Below, in pieces: positions 30,968-39,415 of a stretch of 39,474 bases of DNA; position 1 is the stretch's first letter, and each line of letters starts with the position of its first letter. Where the stretch lies: assembly GCF_025399795.1 (NCBI RefSeq), contig NZ_JAODTZ010000066.1, positions 1 to 39,474 of the forward strand, read 5' to 3'. A program made the translations under genes and the position numbers. This DNA comes from Streptomyces rhizosphaerihabitans (GTDB taxonomy: Bacteria; Actinomycetota; Actinomycetes; Streptomycetales; Streptomycetaceae). The notes below the pieces were generated by a model. It saw nothing but the letters and a program-made list of their open reading frames with translations, had not been told where the DNA came from and searched no databases.

Positions 30968-31571
30968 CCGTCCACACCCATCGCATCGCACCGCAACACG
31001 GGCTGATCCAGCCACCCAGACAAACAGACGCGTTCCCGGGCAGCCGACAAGCCGCACTCGCGGACGACCCCGGCCATCCGTTCGGCGTACGCACTCCGTA
31101 GCGGCCTGCGAAGACACGGTCGGCGTGTTCTGCCTCTGGGTGGAAGCGTGGGAACCGATCACCGGACGCGTCCGGGTGGGGCGTTCGCCGCGGTGACCGC
31201 GACGAAGCCCGAGGAGTCGCAGTTCAATGTCGTGCTCACGATCAGGGCATCATGGTGTGGGTGAACCCGGCCAACAGCCCCGACGCCTTCGGCACGAGCG
31301 GCAACCCCGCACCCCGCGTGTCGTATCGAGTGGCCACGGCCCGATTCCGCTCCAGCCGGTTGATCCCGGTGGGCGCCGAGATCTCCCCGGTCCTGATCCC
31401 GATCCTGATCCTGATCCCGAGACGCCGGACGGGGGCTGGCCGCCGCGGCAGACGGTGCTGCGCGGCGGCACGGCGTACGAGCTGACGCAGCCCGCGTGCC
31501 GCGACCATGTCCTCCCCCGCGCCGGACCACCGGCGGATACCGCACCCTCTTATTCGAGAAGGAAACTTGTC
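30968..31571. other. 604-bp gap without a supported gene
   Basis: Between the divergent cydA and acyl-CoA dehydrogenase genes. It includes a short GATCCTGATCC-type hexamer repeat (about 31391-31420) that would encode Pro-Asp repeats. Open frames on both strands have poor codon patterns and no recognisable domain. It may hold long leaders or a decayed gene. Confidence 0.55.
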
Positions 31572-33293
31572 ATGTCGAACAGCCTGCTCTTCAACCCGCG
31601 CACGTACGACCCGGCACACTTCGATCCGGAGACGCGCCGCTTGCTGAGGGCCACCATCGACTGGTTCGAGACCCGTGGCAAGCAGGCACTGCTGAGCGAC
31701 TACATCGACCGCACCTGGTACGCGGACTTCCTGGAGTTCGCCGCCAAGGAGGGTCTGTTCGCCACCTTCCTCACCCCGTCCGCCGATGCCGCCGGTGACG
31801 AGAACAAGCGCTGGGACACCGCCCGCAACGCCGCCCTCAACGAGATCCTCGGCTTCTACGGCCTCAATTACTGGTACACCTGGCAGGTCACGATCCTCGG
31901 CCTCGGCCCGGTGTGGCAGAGCGAGAACCCCGAGACGCGCGCCCGTGCGGCGCGGCTGCTCTCCGAGGGGCATGTGATGGCCTTCGCCCTGTCCGAGAAG
32001 AGCCACGGCGCCGACATCTACCAGACGGACATGGTCCTCACCCCGGACGGCGAGGGCGGCTTCCGCGCCAACGGTTCCAAGTACTACATCGGCAACGGCA
32101 ACGTCGCCGGACTGGTCTCCGTCTTCGGCCGCCGCTCCGACATCGAGGGCCCCGAGGGCTATGTCTTCTTCGCGGCCGACAGCCGGCATCCGGACTACCA
32201 CCTGGCGCAGAACGTCGTGAACTCCCAGATGTTCGTCAGCGAGTTCCGCCTGGAGGACTACCCGGTGCGCGCCGAGGACGTGATGCACACCGGCCAGGCC
32301 GCCTTCGACGCCGCCCTCAACACCGTCAACATCGGCAAGTTCAACCTGTGCGCGGGCGGCGTCGGCATCTGCGAGCACGCCATGTACGAGGCGGTCACCC
32401 ACGCCCACAACCGCATCCTGTACGGCAACCCGGTCACCGACTTCCCGCACGTGCGCCGCGAGTTCACCGACGCCTACGTCCGGCTGGCCGCCATGAAACT
32501 GTTCAGCGACCGGGCCGCCGACTACTTCCGTTCCGCCGGTCCCGACGACCGCCGCTACCTGCTCTTCAACCCGATGACCAAGATGAAGGTCACCACCGAG
32601 AGCGAAAAGGTCATCGACCTGCTGTGGGACGTCATCGCGGCCAAGGGCTTCGAGAAGGACACCTACTTCGACAAGGCGTGCCGGGACATCCGCGGCCTGC
32701 CCAAGCTGGAGGGCACGGTCCACGTCAACCTCGCCCTCATCCAGAAGTTCATGGGCAACTACCTGTTCCAGCCCGCCGATTACGCGCCCGTCCCCACCCG
32801 TCTCGACGCGGCGGACGACACGTTCCTGTTCGGGCAGGGTCCGGCACGCGGCCTGGGGGCCATCCGTTTCCAGGACTGGCGCATCGCCTACGACCGGTTC
32901 GCCGCGCTGCCCAATGTCGCCCGCTTCCGGGAGCAGGCCGACGGGCTGTGCGAGCTGCTCTCCCAGCACGCCCCGGACAAGGCCCAGCTGCGGGACCTCG
33001 ACTTCTCCCTCGCCCTCGGCCACCTCTTCGCCCTGGTGGTCTACGGCCAGCTGGTGCTGGAGCAGGCCGAACTGACCGGCCTGGACGAGGACCTGCTGGA
33101 CGAGATCTTCGCCGTCCTGGTCCGCGACTTCTCCGGCTACGCCACCGATCTGCACGGCAAGGCCGCGGCCACCGAGGCCCAGGCCGCCTGGGCGCTGGCC
33201 CACATCCGCCGCCCGGTCGCCGACCCCGAGCGCCTGGCCCGCGTCTGGTCCCAGGTCGAGGCGCTGTCCGGCGCCTACGAGATGCAGCCCTGA
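31572..33293 (+). CDS. acyl-CoA dehydrogenase, long (~570-residue) type
   Basis: A 573-residue FAD-dependent acyl-CoA dehydrogenase. FALSEKSHGADIYQTDM is the FAD-binding strand, YYIGNGNVAGLVSVFGR follows, and GLPKLEGTVHVN carries the expected catalytic base near Glu380. An extra C-terminal helical region (about residues 430-573) makes it longer than medium-chain enzymes of about 390 residues. It oxidises an acyl-CoA to an enoyl-CoA; chain length cannot be told. ATG 31572 follows GAAGGAAACTTGTC. The reading frame is open upstream without family sequence. A long hairpin terminator follows. Confidence 0.92.
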   Translation: MSNSLLFNPRTYDPAHFDPETRRLLRATIDWFETRGKQALLSDYIDRTWYADFLEFAAKEGLFATFLTPSADAAGDENKRWDTARNAALNEILGFYGLNYWYTWQVTILGLGPVWQSENPETRARAARLLSEGHVMAFALSEKSHGADIYQTDMVLTPDGEGGFRANGSKYYIGNGNVAGLVSVFGRRSDIEGPEGYVFFAADSRHPDYHLAQNVVNSQMFVSEFRLEDYPVRAEDVMHTGQAAFDAALNTVNIGKFNLCAGGVGICEHAMYEAVTHAHNRILYGNPVTDFPHVRREFTDAYVRLAAMKLFSDRAADYFRSAGPDDRRYLLFNPMTKMKVTTESEKVIDLLWDVIAAKGFEKDTYFDKACRDIRGLPKLEGTVHVNLALIQKFMGNYLFQPADYAPVPTRLDAADDTFLFGQGPARGLGAIRFQDWRIAYDRFAALPNVARFREQADGLCELLSQHAPDKAQLRDLDFSLALGHLFALVVYGQLVLEQAELTGLDEDLLDEIFAVLVRDFSGYATDLHGKAAATEAQAAWALAHIRRPVADPERLARVWSQVEALSGAYEMQP

Positions 33294-33300
33294 CGCGGAC

Positions 33301-33334
33301 GCCTGCGGTCGCGCGAGAACCCGCGGCCGCAGGC
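33301..33334. terminator. hairpin terminator after the acyl-CoA dehydrogenase
   Basis: GCCTGCGG and CCGCAGGC, extended inward by TCGCG/CGCGG with one G-T pair, give a 13-bp stem with an 8-nt loop, starting 8 bp after the stop codon. Confidence 0.7.
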
Positions 33335-33424
33335 CCCCGGCGACGCGGCGGATCGTCCGTGGCCGGTGAACGACCACAGGGCGGCGCCCGGGACCGCCAC
33401 GCGGCCCCAGGGCTGTGCCGGTTG

Positions 33425-34123
33425 TCACGGCGGCTGCGGGGCCGTTGTTCCGGTCAGGGCGGAAGGGGCGAGTACCCACAGCAGGGCTCGACCGGTCAGT
33501 GGTGTCGTGGCGATCAGGGTCAGGTAGATCTCGACGAGTGATCCGTCGCCGGTGAGGACGTCGAGGTCGCTGGTCAGGCGGCCCAGCAGGTAGATGACGG
33601 CGTCGACGATGAGCCAGGAGGCCAGGTTGGCTCCGATCCACCAGGCCCAGCGGCTGGTGACCTTGCGGAGCACCATGGATTGCGACAGGCCGAGCAGGGG
33701 GCCGAGGGCCAGGCTCTGGCTGGCGGCCAGCAGGTAGGTCGTCGACACGTCACCGTCGGAGTCCTGGGCGCTGATCACAGCGGGCATGATCACGAGGAGC
33801 CAGGCCAGCAGCGCCGGGCCGATGTTGGCGGTGATCCACACCTTGCGTGGGAGGGGTACCCGCTGCCGGACGACCAGCCATTGCAGGGCGCCCAGAACAC
33901 CCCCGAACAGGACGGCGCCCAGGGTCGCGATCAGGAGAGCCACCAGAACGTGGCCGCTGGCGAGATCGAGGTGGAGGGCGTCGCTGCCGAGCAGTGCCAG
34001 TACGAAACCGGCGGTCAGGACGGTGACGAAGGCGATCGTGTTGTAGCCGATCCACTCCCAGTACAGGCGGGTGTTCCACCCACTGGGCGAGGCCGCCGCT
34101 GGGCCGGTACCGGAAGCGGGCAT
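33425..34123 (-). CDS. small integral membrane protein, unknown function
   Basis: A 232-residue protein starting MPASGTGPAA, with GGAGGAACGAACG before ATG 34123. It has about six hydrophobic segments: YNTIAFVTVLTAGFVLALLG, VLVALLIATLGAVLFGGVLGALQWLV, WITANIGPALLAWLLVIMPAVI, LLAASQSLALGPLLGLSQSMVL, WWIGANLASWLIVDAVIYLLG and TTPLTGRALLWVLAP. The internal GALQWLVLRQ / GLSQSMVLRK similarity suggests a duplicated half. I cannot name a function. It is divergent from the K+ channel gene. Confidence 0.75.
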   Translation of the reverse strand: MPASGTGPAAASPSGWNTRLYWEWIGYNTIAFVTVLTAGFVLALLGSDALHLDLASGHVLVALLIATLGAVLFGGVLGALQWLVVRQRVPLPRKVWITANIGPALLAWLLVIMPAVISAQDSDGDVSTTYLLAASQSLALGPLLGLSQSMVLRKVTSRWAWWIGANLASWLIVDAVIYLLGRLTSDLDVLTGDGSLVEIYLTLIATTPLTGRALLWVLAPSALTGTTAPQPP

Positions 34124-34297
34124 CGTTCGTTCCTCCGGTGTCGGTGATCCCCTCCGCAGCGGATGCCTTTCAGTCTGTTCCGGGGCGTGCGACGTGTCCA
34201 CACGAGTCATTTCAGTGAGTTTGTGGTGTGCCGTCCGCATGGTGCCGGGGATGCTCGGGGAGAGTGGCTGTTTCCGAGTGGACGAGGCAGCGGGTTC

Positions 34298-34855
34298 GTG
34301 ACGGCATCGGGTGCGTCCGAGAGGGGGACGGTGGACGGAACGTCGCGCAGTGGACGTCGGGCGGTCGTGCTCACGACGGTGCGCTGTGTGCTTGTCGCGG
34401 CCGCCTTGGTCGCCGCCTACTACCTGCTGCCGCTGGACTCGGCCTTCACTGCGAAGTCCGTCATCGCTCTCGTCGCAGGGCTGGTGGCGGTGGCGCTGCT
34501 TCTCGGATGGCAGGCGCGCGGGATCGTGAGTTCCGAGCGCCCCCGGCTGCGGGCGATGGCCGCTCTGACAACGGTACTTCCGTTGTTCCTGCTGCTCTTC
34601 GCCACGACCGACTACTTGCTGGATCGCAGCGCGCCGGGCAGTTTCAGCGAAGCGATGTCGAGGACCGACGCGCTGTACTTCACGATGACCGTGTTCAGCA
34701 CGGTCGGCTTCGGCGACATCAGCCCGCGCAGCGAGCCGGCACGGCTCCTTGTCACGGGACAGATCACCGCCAACCTCCTGCTGCTCGGTGTGGCCGCCCG
34801 AGTCCTGGTGAACGCGGTGGAAGAGGGCCGGCGGGCCCAGGGCGGCACACAGTAA
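34298..34855 (+). CDS. two-TM potassium channel family protein
   Basis: A protein of about 185 residues with a K+ selectivity filter, TVGFGD (in FTMTVFSTVGFGDISP). Hydrophobic segments flank the pore loop: AVVLTTVRCVLVAAALVAAYYL, VIALVAGLVAVALLLGW, LTTVLPLFLLLFATTDYLL before it, and ARLLVTGQITANLLLLGVAARVLV after it. It therefore has four hydrophobic stretches, with no RCK/TrkA regulatory domain. It should form a tetrameric cation pore. GTG 34298 is chosen; GTG 34331, right after GAGGGGGACG, is as good. Confidence 0.88.
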   Translation: MTASGASERGTVDGTSRSGRRAVVLTTVRCVLVAAALVAAYYLLPLDSAFTAKSVIALVAGLVAVALLLGWQARGIVSSERPRLRAMAALTTVLPLFLLLFATTDYLLDRSAPGSFSEAMSRTDALYFTMTVFSTVGFGDISPRSEPARLLVTGQITANLLLLGVAARVLVNAVEEGRRAQGGTQ

Positions 34856-34884
34856 GGGGCCGGTCTGTCGCGCCGGCGTCCGAC

Positions 34885-34904
34885 GGCCGGCCGGTCAGCC
34901 GGCC
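34885..34904. terminator. hairpin between convergent K+ channel and DUF2252 genes
   Basis: GGCCGGC and GCCGGCC form a 7-bp stem with a 6-nt loop. It overlaps the DUF2252 stop codon and could stop transcription from both sides. Confidence 0.5.
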
Positions 34905-36325
34905 GGAACGTCCTCCGCGGGCAGCCGTCCCGCCCGTACCGCGTCGACGAGTGCCTGATGGTCGCGCTCGTTCTGGTCGGCGTACGCCTCCGCGAAGGTC
35001 ACGAGAGCTCGGTCGAAGGAGTCCTTCTTACCCAGATAGGAGGCGATCGCGATCCGGTCGCCGGAGCGCGCGTGCGCGCGGGCGAGGGTGTGGCCGCAGA
35101 TGCCGCCGAAGGTCTCCAACTGCCCGGGCGACATCGTCTCCGGCATCGCGATGCCCTTCCAGTCGCGCAGTTGCCGGACGTAGAAGTCGCGGCGCTCGCC
35201 GTCGATTCCGTCCACGCGTTCCCAGCCGAGGAAGATGTCGCTCGCCGCCTGCATCAACCGCTGTCCCGCGACGACTCGTTCGCCCTGGTTGCGATACTGG
35301 CTGGCCCCGACGTGGTCGGCGAGTACGGAGGTGTCGGCTTCCTTGGCCTGCAGGAACAGCGGGTCGCGGCCGTCCCGCCCGAGGAGCAGGAAGATCCAGC
35401 ACCGGGTGCCGACGCTGCCGACCCCGACCACCTTGCGGGCGACGTCCGCGAGTTGGTAGTCCTCCAGGAGGAAACGCCGGTCGGACGGCAGCGTGAGTCC
35501 GTACCGCTCGATCAGTCCTCGGAACTGGCGCTCCAGCGTGGTGCGTTCGGCGTCGGGAAGCAGATCGGCGATGGGCACGAGCAACGGGGGATCCGGCGCG
35601 ATCATCGGTCGGCCGTCGACCTGGCGCGTGAGCTTCTCGAAGACCTGCACGGTGTCGCGCGAGCGGGCCTTCGTCAGGGCGTGGTCGAGCTTCTTCTGAC
35701 CACTTTTGTGAAGCCGGCCCGTTGTGAGGTCTATGAGGCGGTCGGCGTCGATCTTCGCGTACCAGACGTCGAGGTTGCTCATGCCGGCGAAGCGGATCAT
35801 CGCCTCTCGGTACGAGCGCACGGTGCCGCTCACGATGCGGGCGCGCTCGGCGTCGTCGAGGCCGTTCGCCCTGGCGGCGATGACGAAGCTCGCCGACAGC
35901 CGCTTGACGTCCCACTCCCAGGGGCCCGGCAGCGTCTCGTCGAAGTCGTTGATGTCGAACATCAGCTTCCGCTCCGGCGAGGCCAGCAGCCGGAAGTTGA
36001 GCAGATGGGCGTCTCCGCACAGCTGGGCGTTGATTCCCGAGACGGGAGTGCCGGCCAGGTCGGACGCCATGATCGCCGCGGCCCCGCGGTAGAAGCGGAA
36101 CGGGGACTCGGTCATCCGGCTGTACCGGATGGGCACCAACTCCTGCACCCGGGCCGCGGACTGCTCCTCCAGGATCGCCAGCGGGTCCGGTCTCTTCGAA
36201 CCGGGTCTGTACACCGCGTGTCCCGACCGTGGACAGCGGCGCCGCGCCTCCTTGCCGAGTGCCACGCGCTCCGCGGGTGTCGCGTGGGGTGACGTACGCA
36301 TCGCGGTGGTCGCGTGCTTGGGCAT
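34895..36325 (-). CDS. DUF2252 domain protein
   Basis: A 476-residue protein of the DUF2252 family, which has a kinase-like pattern: RFYRGAAAIMASDL, CGDAHLLNF (Asp105, His107, Asn110) and FDINDFDE (residues 123-130). These correspond in order to catalytic-loop and metal-binding motifs of APH-type kinases, but activity is unproven. KRLSASF, GVGSVGTRCWIFLLLGRD, QAKEADTSVL, FYVRQLRDWKG and CGHTLARAHARSGD are further conserved blocks. ATG 36325 follows CAGGAGAGCCGACG. The hairpin at 36367-36399 lies between it and the upstream CMD-like gene on the same strand, so they are probably separate transcripts. Confidence 0.88.
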   Translation of the reverse strand: MPKHATTAMRTSPHATPAERVALGKEARRRCPRSGHAVYRPGSKRPDPLAILEEQSAARVQELVPIRYSRMTESPFRFYRGAAAIMASDLAGTPVSGINAQLCGDAHLLNFRLLASPERKLMFDINDFDETLPGPWEWDVKRLSASFVIAARANGLDDAERARIVSGTVRSYREAMIRFAGMSNLDVWYAKIDADRLIDLTTGRLHKSGQKKLDHALTKARSRDTVQVFEKLTRQVDGRPMIAPDPPLLVPIADLLPDAERTTLERQFRGLIERYGLTLPSDRRFLLEDYQLADVARKVVGVGSVGTRCWIFLLLGRDGRDPLFLQAKEADTSVLADHVGASQYRNQGERVVAGQRLMQAASDIFLGWERVDGIDGERRDFYVRQLRDWKGIAMPETMSPGQLETFGGICGHTLARAHARSGDRIAIASYLGKKDSFDRALVTFAEAYADQNERDHQALVDAVRAGRLPAEDVPAG

Positions 36326-36366
36326 CGTCGGCTCTCCTGCCTGGCCCTGCGGCCCCCGGGGCGACC

Positions 36367-36399
36367 GGGGACACGGCAGCCCGAGCGCTGCCGTGCCCC
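36367..36399 (-). terminator. hairpin between the CMD-like and DUF2252 genes
   Basis: CACGGCAGC and GCTGCCGTG form a perfect 9-bp stem with a 6-nt loop, extended by GGGG/CCCC after a one-base bulge. It lies 50 bp after the CMD-like stop codon. Confidence 0.65.
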
Positions 36400-36448
36400 C
36401 TGTTTGCGGGCCGCGCCTGTCGTCCGTTCCTGGTGGCGGCGTCTGTTC

Positions 36449-36775
36449 TCAGCCCTGGCCCTCGATCTCGGCGTCGGCGACAGCGATCGCGATGCCGAGC
36501 GCCCTCGCGATGTTGCCCGCCGCCGTCATGACGCGGGCAGTTCCCACGATGGGAGCGATGGCCACCAGGACGTCCTGCAACTGGGCGGCGGTGACGCCTG
36601 TTTCGATGGCGGGGTCGATATGGGCGACGTAGGAGATCGGCGGAGCATCCGAGGCGGCCAGGGCCGCGATACGCGTGAGCAGCAGCATGTCCGGGGCCAG
36701 CCCGCACCGTTCGACCGAGTCGACCGTCATCGCGGCGAGCGTGTCCAGGACAGGGGTTTCCGACGCAGTGGCCAT
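36449..36775 (-). CDS. carboxymuconolactone decarboxylase family protein
   Basis: A 108-residue helical protein: MTVDSVERCGLAPDMLLLTRIAAL, then PPISYVAHI, TGVTAAQLQDVLVAIAPIVGTARVMTAAGNIARALG (about residues 60-96, quoted in part). This matches the CMD/AhpD-like fold. No CxxC redox motif is present, so it is not a peroxidase of the AhpD type. CMD proteins are classic ECF41 partners, but the SigJ-type gene is 33 kb away. ATG 36775 follows GGGAAGGCACCC. Confidence 0.85.
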   Translation of the reverse strand: MATASETPVLDTLAAMTVDSVERCGLAPDMLLLTRIAALAASDAPPISYVAHIDPAIETGVTAAQLQDVLVAIAPIVGTARVMTAAGNIARALGIAIAVADAEIEGQG

Positions 36776-37043
36776 GGATGGGTGCCTTCCCGTGGGCTTC
36801 CGGCGCCGGGTGAGCAACGGTGGCGGAGCATCGAGCATCCGCGAGCGCCGGGCTTCCCCTCAACGGTAGATCCGTCCCGGGCACCCCGCATGGCGGCGCG
36901 GGTCGCCCCGGTGCACAGGGGCTGAACCGCCGGTCCGGGTTCGAGCACCGGGCCGTGATCGACCGGACGGACCCTAGCCCGTACGGCCCGCCCAGGGTGC
37001 CGTCCCGCCGTGGAGCGACGGAAATGGAGGCAGGCAGCCCCCG

Positions 37044-38402
37044 ATGAGCCCCGGAGCATCCATGACCAGCCCCCGCGATCCGTCCGAACCCGACGCAGTC
37101 CCGCAGAAGGACGCGGGTGATGCGGCTGGGGGTGGGCACCAGGGCGGCTCGACGACCGCGCGGATCGCCAGGAACACCGCCTCCGCGGTCCTCATCGTCC
37201 TCACCTGCATCCTCGTACCGATCGCGCTGCTCACGGTGTGGGTGCACGACATCGCGCTGGACACGGACCGGTACGTGGCGACGGTCGCCCCGCTGGCCTC
37301 GGACCCCGCGATCGAGGACGCGGCGATCAAACGCATCACCCATGCCGCCGATGTGCGGGTCGACGGCAACCAGGCGGCCTCGGACATCGCCGCATGGCTC
37401 CAGACACAGGGCCTGCCGCCGAAGGCCGCACAGGCCGTGAAGGGGCTCGGCCCCCAGCTCGACGCGGCGGTCGACAGCACGGTGCAGAAGGTGGTCACGC
37501 GCTTCGTTCGGAGCGACCGCTTCGAGAAGATCTGGACGGCCGCCAACCGGGAGGCCCACGCCGGGGTCGTACACGCGCTGACCGGCCAGGGCCGCGGCGC
37601 CATCGGCGTGAACGGCGGAACCGTCACCCTGAACGTCGGCGAAGCCGTCGACCAGGTCAAACAGGCGCTCGTGGACGCCGGACTGTCCCCGGCTTCCAAG
37701 ATCCCCGACGTCAACAAGCAGATGGTGCTCTTCCAGTCCGACCAACTCGACAAGATCCGCAAGGGCGCCCATCTGCTGGACGTGATCGGGAACTGGTTCC
37801 CGGTGATCGTCGTGCTGATCGGCACCGCCGGCGTGCTGCTGGCCCACCGGCGCCGACGAGCCCTGATCCGTACGACGCTCGGCGCCGCCTTCGCCTGCCT
37901 GGTAATCGCCATCGTCCTGGTCATCGCCCGCCGCTACTACCTGGACCACCTCCCGGCCCAGGTCCAGTCGGAGGCCGCCGCGGCGGCCGTCTTCGACACG
38001 CTGCTGCACTTCCTGAAGGTCAGCCTCCGCACGGCGATCGTGCTCGGCGTCGTCATCGCGCTCGGCGCCTACCTCATCGGTCCCGGGCGGCTGCCGATCG
38101 CCGTCCGCGGCACGTCCGAGCGCACCGCGGACTCCGCGGCTCAATGGGCCTACGCCCACCAGGTCCGCACCGGCCGGGCGGGAACCTGGGCCCAGGCACA
38201 CCGCCGTTGGATCGCCCTGGCCGCGCTGCTGATCGTGGCCCTGGTCTTCGCGCTCTGGAACCACCCCACGGTTCTGACGATCCTGCTGCTCGTCCTCATC
38301 CTCCTGGCCCTGCTCGCGCTCCTCGCGCTCCTCGCCGCCTCCGGACGTGCCACGACCGAGGCGGAGAAGGCCGCGCCACCGGGACCGGAGGGCGGTCGAT
38401 GA
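37044..38402 (+). CDS. large membrane protein with extracytoplasmic domain, unknown function
   Basis: A 452-residue protein. After a cytoplasmic Gly/Pro-rich head, one transmembrane helix (SAVLIVLTCILVPIALLTVWV, about 45-66) leads into a soluble domain of about 180 residues with DTDRYVATVAPLASDPAI and AAIKRITHAADVRV. Then come helices near 250-268, 278-297, 327-346 and a long hydrophobic stretch 388-432 ending in Leu-rich repeats. The DTDRYVxTVAPLAxDPAI signature recurs in streptomycete membrane proteins that I know only as hypothetical. ATG 37044 and ATG 37062 (closer to CGGAG) are both possible starts. It is divergent from the CMD-like gene. Confidence 0.85.
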   Translation: MSPGASMTSPRDPSEPDAVPQKDAGDAAGGGHQGGSTTARIARNTASAVLIVLTCILVPIALLTVWVHDIALDTDRYVATVAPLASDPAIEDAAIKRITHAADVRVDGNQAASDIAAWLQTQGLPPKAAQAVKGLGPQLDAAVDSTVQKVVTRFVRSDRFEKIWTAANREAHAGVVHALTGQGRGAIGVNGGTVTLNVGEAVDQVKQALVDAGLSPASKIPDVNKQMVLFQSDQLDKIRKGAHLLDVIGNWFPVIVVLIGTAGVLLAHRRRRALIRTTLGAAFACLVIAIVLVIARRYYLDHLPAQVQSEAAAAAVFDTLLHFLKVSLRTAIVLGVVIALGAYLIGPGRLPIAVRGTSERTADSAAQWAYAHQVRTGRAGTWAQAHRRWIALAALLIVALVFALWNHPTVLTILLLVLILLALLALLALLAASGRATTEAEKAAPPGPEGGR

Positions 38403-38445
38403 AACGGTCGGCCACCCGGCGGCCCCGGGACGGGAACCGGGCGGA

Positions 38446-38955
38446 TCAGGCGACCTCGGTGGCCGCCTGCCGGACGGCCTTGTCGATGTCGTCCGTACTC
38501 ACGTCGAGCTCCTTGGCGATCTGCTTCTCGGCCTTCAGCTCGGCCTTCTCCAAGGCTTGCGAGAGAGTGCTCGCACCGACGACGACGAGGGCGGCCTCTC
38601 CCTCGTCGATGAGCTCGCCGAACTCCTTGACGTCCGCGCGGGACATGCCACGCCACAAGTGGCCGCCCACGCCTCCTGCAGCCGCGCCGACGAGCGCGGT
38701 ACCGATGACTGCAGGCGGGAACAACAGGCCGACGACCGCCCCGGCCGCGGCTCCGCCCCATGCCCCGTGCCGGGTGGCCGACTCGTCCTTGTTCACGTGG
38801 ACCTTGCCGGCCTCGTCCTTGGTGACCACGGAGGCGTCGTAGGTGCCGACCGCACCGGCCGAGTGAAGGTCCTTGACGATGTCGTAGTCGGCTCGTGCCG
38901 CGGCTTCGCTCGGGTAGGTGCCGATGTAGATGAACACTGCGTCGGGCTTGGCCAT
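38446..38955 (-). CDS. DUF1269 family stress protein with glycine zipper
   Basis: A 169-residue protein. The N-terminus FIYIGTYPSEAAARADYDIVKDLH is the DUF1269 mark (shown in part: IYIGTY and YDIVKDLH). Residues about 64-105 are a Gly/Ala-rich zipper hairpin (GAWGGAAAGAVVGLLFPPAV, GAAAGGVGG) that can insert in membranes. It is followed by FGELIDEGEAALVVVGA and an acidic/Lys helix. DUF1269 proteins are often stress-induced. It is convergent with the large membrane protein, 43 bp apart. Confidence 0.88.
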   Translation of the reverse strand: MAKPDAVFIYIGTYPSEAAARADYDIVKDLHSAGAVGTYDASVVTKDEAGKVHVNKDESATRHGAWGGAAAGAVVGLLFPPAVIGTALVGAAAGGVGGHLWRGMSRADVKEFGELIDEGEAALVVVGASTLSQALEKAELKAEKQIAKELDVSTDDIDKAVRQAATEVA

Positions 38956-39059
38956 CCCTTGATTTTCGCGGGGAATCCTGGCCTTCAGGTCGGGCGGGAA
39001 TGCGATCCTTGGCCCGCAGGCGCGAAGTGTCGGAGTTCGCTGCGTCTGGGGGGTGGGGG

Positions 39060-39415
39060 TCAGGCCGGCCGTTTCTGGCTCTCGATGTACTCCTTGACGA
39101 TGCTCAGCGGCGCGCCGCCGCAGGAGCCGGCGAAGTACGACGGGGACCAGAACACCGAGCCTGTGCCGGTCTGGTCGTTCCGTTCGGTGTACTCCGCGCG
39201 CAGGTAGCGGGAGCTGACGCCCTTGAGGCTGTTGACGAGCTTGGACAGGGCGATCTTCGGCGGGTAGTGCACGAGCAGGTGGACGTGATCACCCTCGCCG
39301 TCGAAGCCCTCGCACGCAGCGGGTCGGCATCTCGTCGTCGAAGACTTCACGCCGGTACTTGGTGATGAACACCAAGTGGCCGTGCCGGTGATGGACGACG
39401 TCATTTCCTCGTTTT
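39060..39415 (-). pseudogene. tnpA: IS200/IS605 Y1 transposase, broken by deletion and frameshift
   Basis: The C-terminal two thirds are intact: GEGDHVHLLVHYPPK (HUH metal site), LVNSLKGVSSRYLRAEY, VFWSPSYFAGSCGGAP and VKEYIESQKRPA with the catalytic Tyr. The expected N-terminus DVVHHRHGHLVFITKYRRE lies in another frame (about 39320-39405) and joins the rest only after a frameshift, with about 20 family-typical residues missing between VFDDEMPTRC and EGFDGEG. In that frame a TAA precedes it and no start codon is visible. The single open frame (39404 to 39060) therefore has a wrong N-terminus. The element may continue beyond the window. Confidence 0.75.

Noticed and set aside
31227..31571. N-terminal extension of the acyl-CoA dehydrogenase or a separate small gene
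   Set aside because: The frame is open but has Pro-Asp repeats and no family sequence, while ATG 31572 has a proper ribosome site and the family start.
31242..33641. 799-codon minus-strand open frame opposite the acyl-CoA dehydrogenase
   Set aside because: It is the mirror of a well-recognised gene; composition is Gly/Val/Asp-biased without any domain.
36449..36775. CMD-like gene as the ECF41 partner of the sigma factor at 2833
   Set aside because: The two are 33 kb apart with no shared promoter motif that I could see, so the usual genomic pairing does not apply.
36940..36962. tRNA T-loop-like GGGTTCGAGCACCGG
   Set aside because: The T-arm stem has a mismatch and no acceptor, anticodon or D-arm sequence surrounds it. 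It is a chance match, not a tRNA or clear att site.
35028..38264. Very long open frame on the minus strand across several genes
   Set aside because: It is a high-GC shadow of DUF2252, the CMD-like gene and the large membrane protein, with Arg/Pro-rich nonsense composition.
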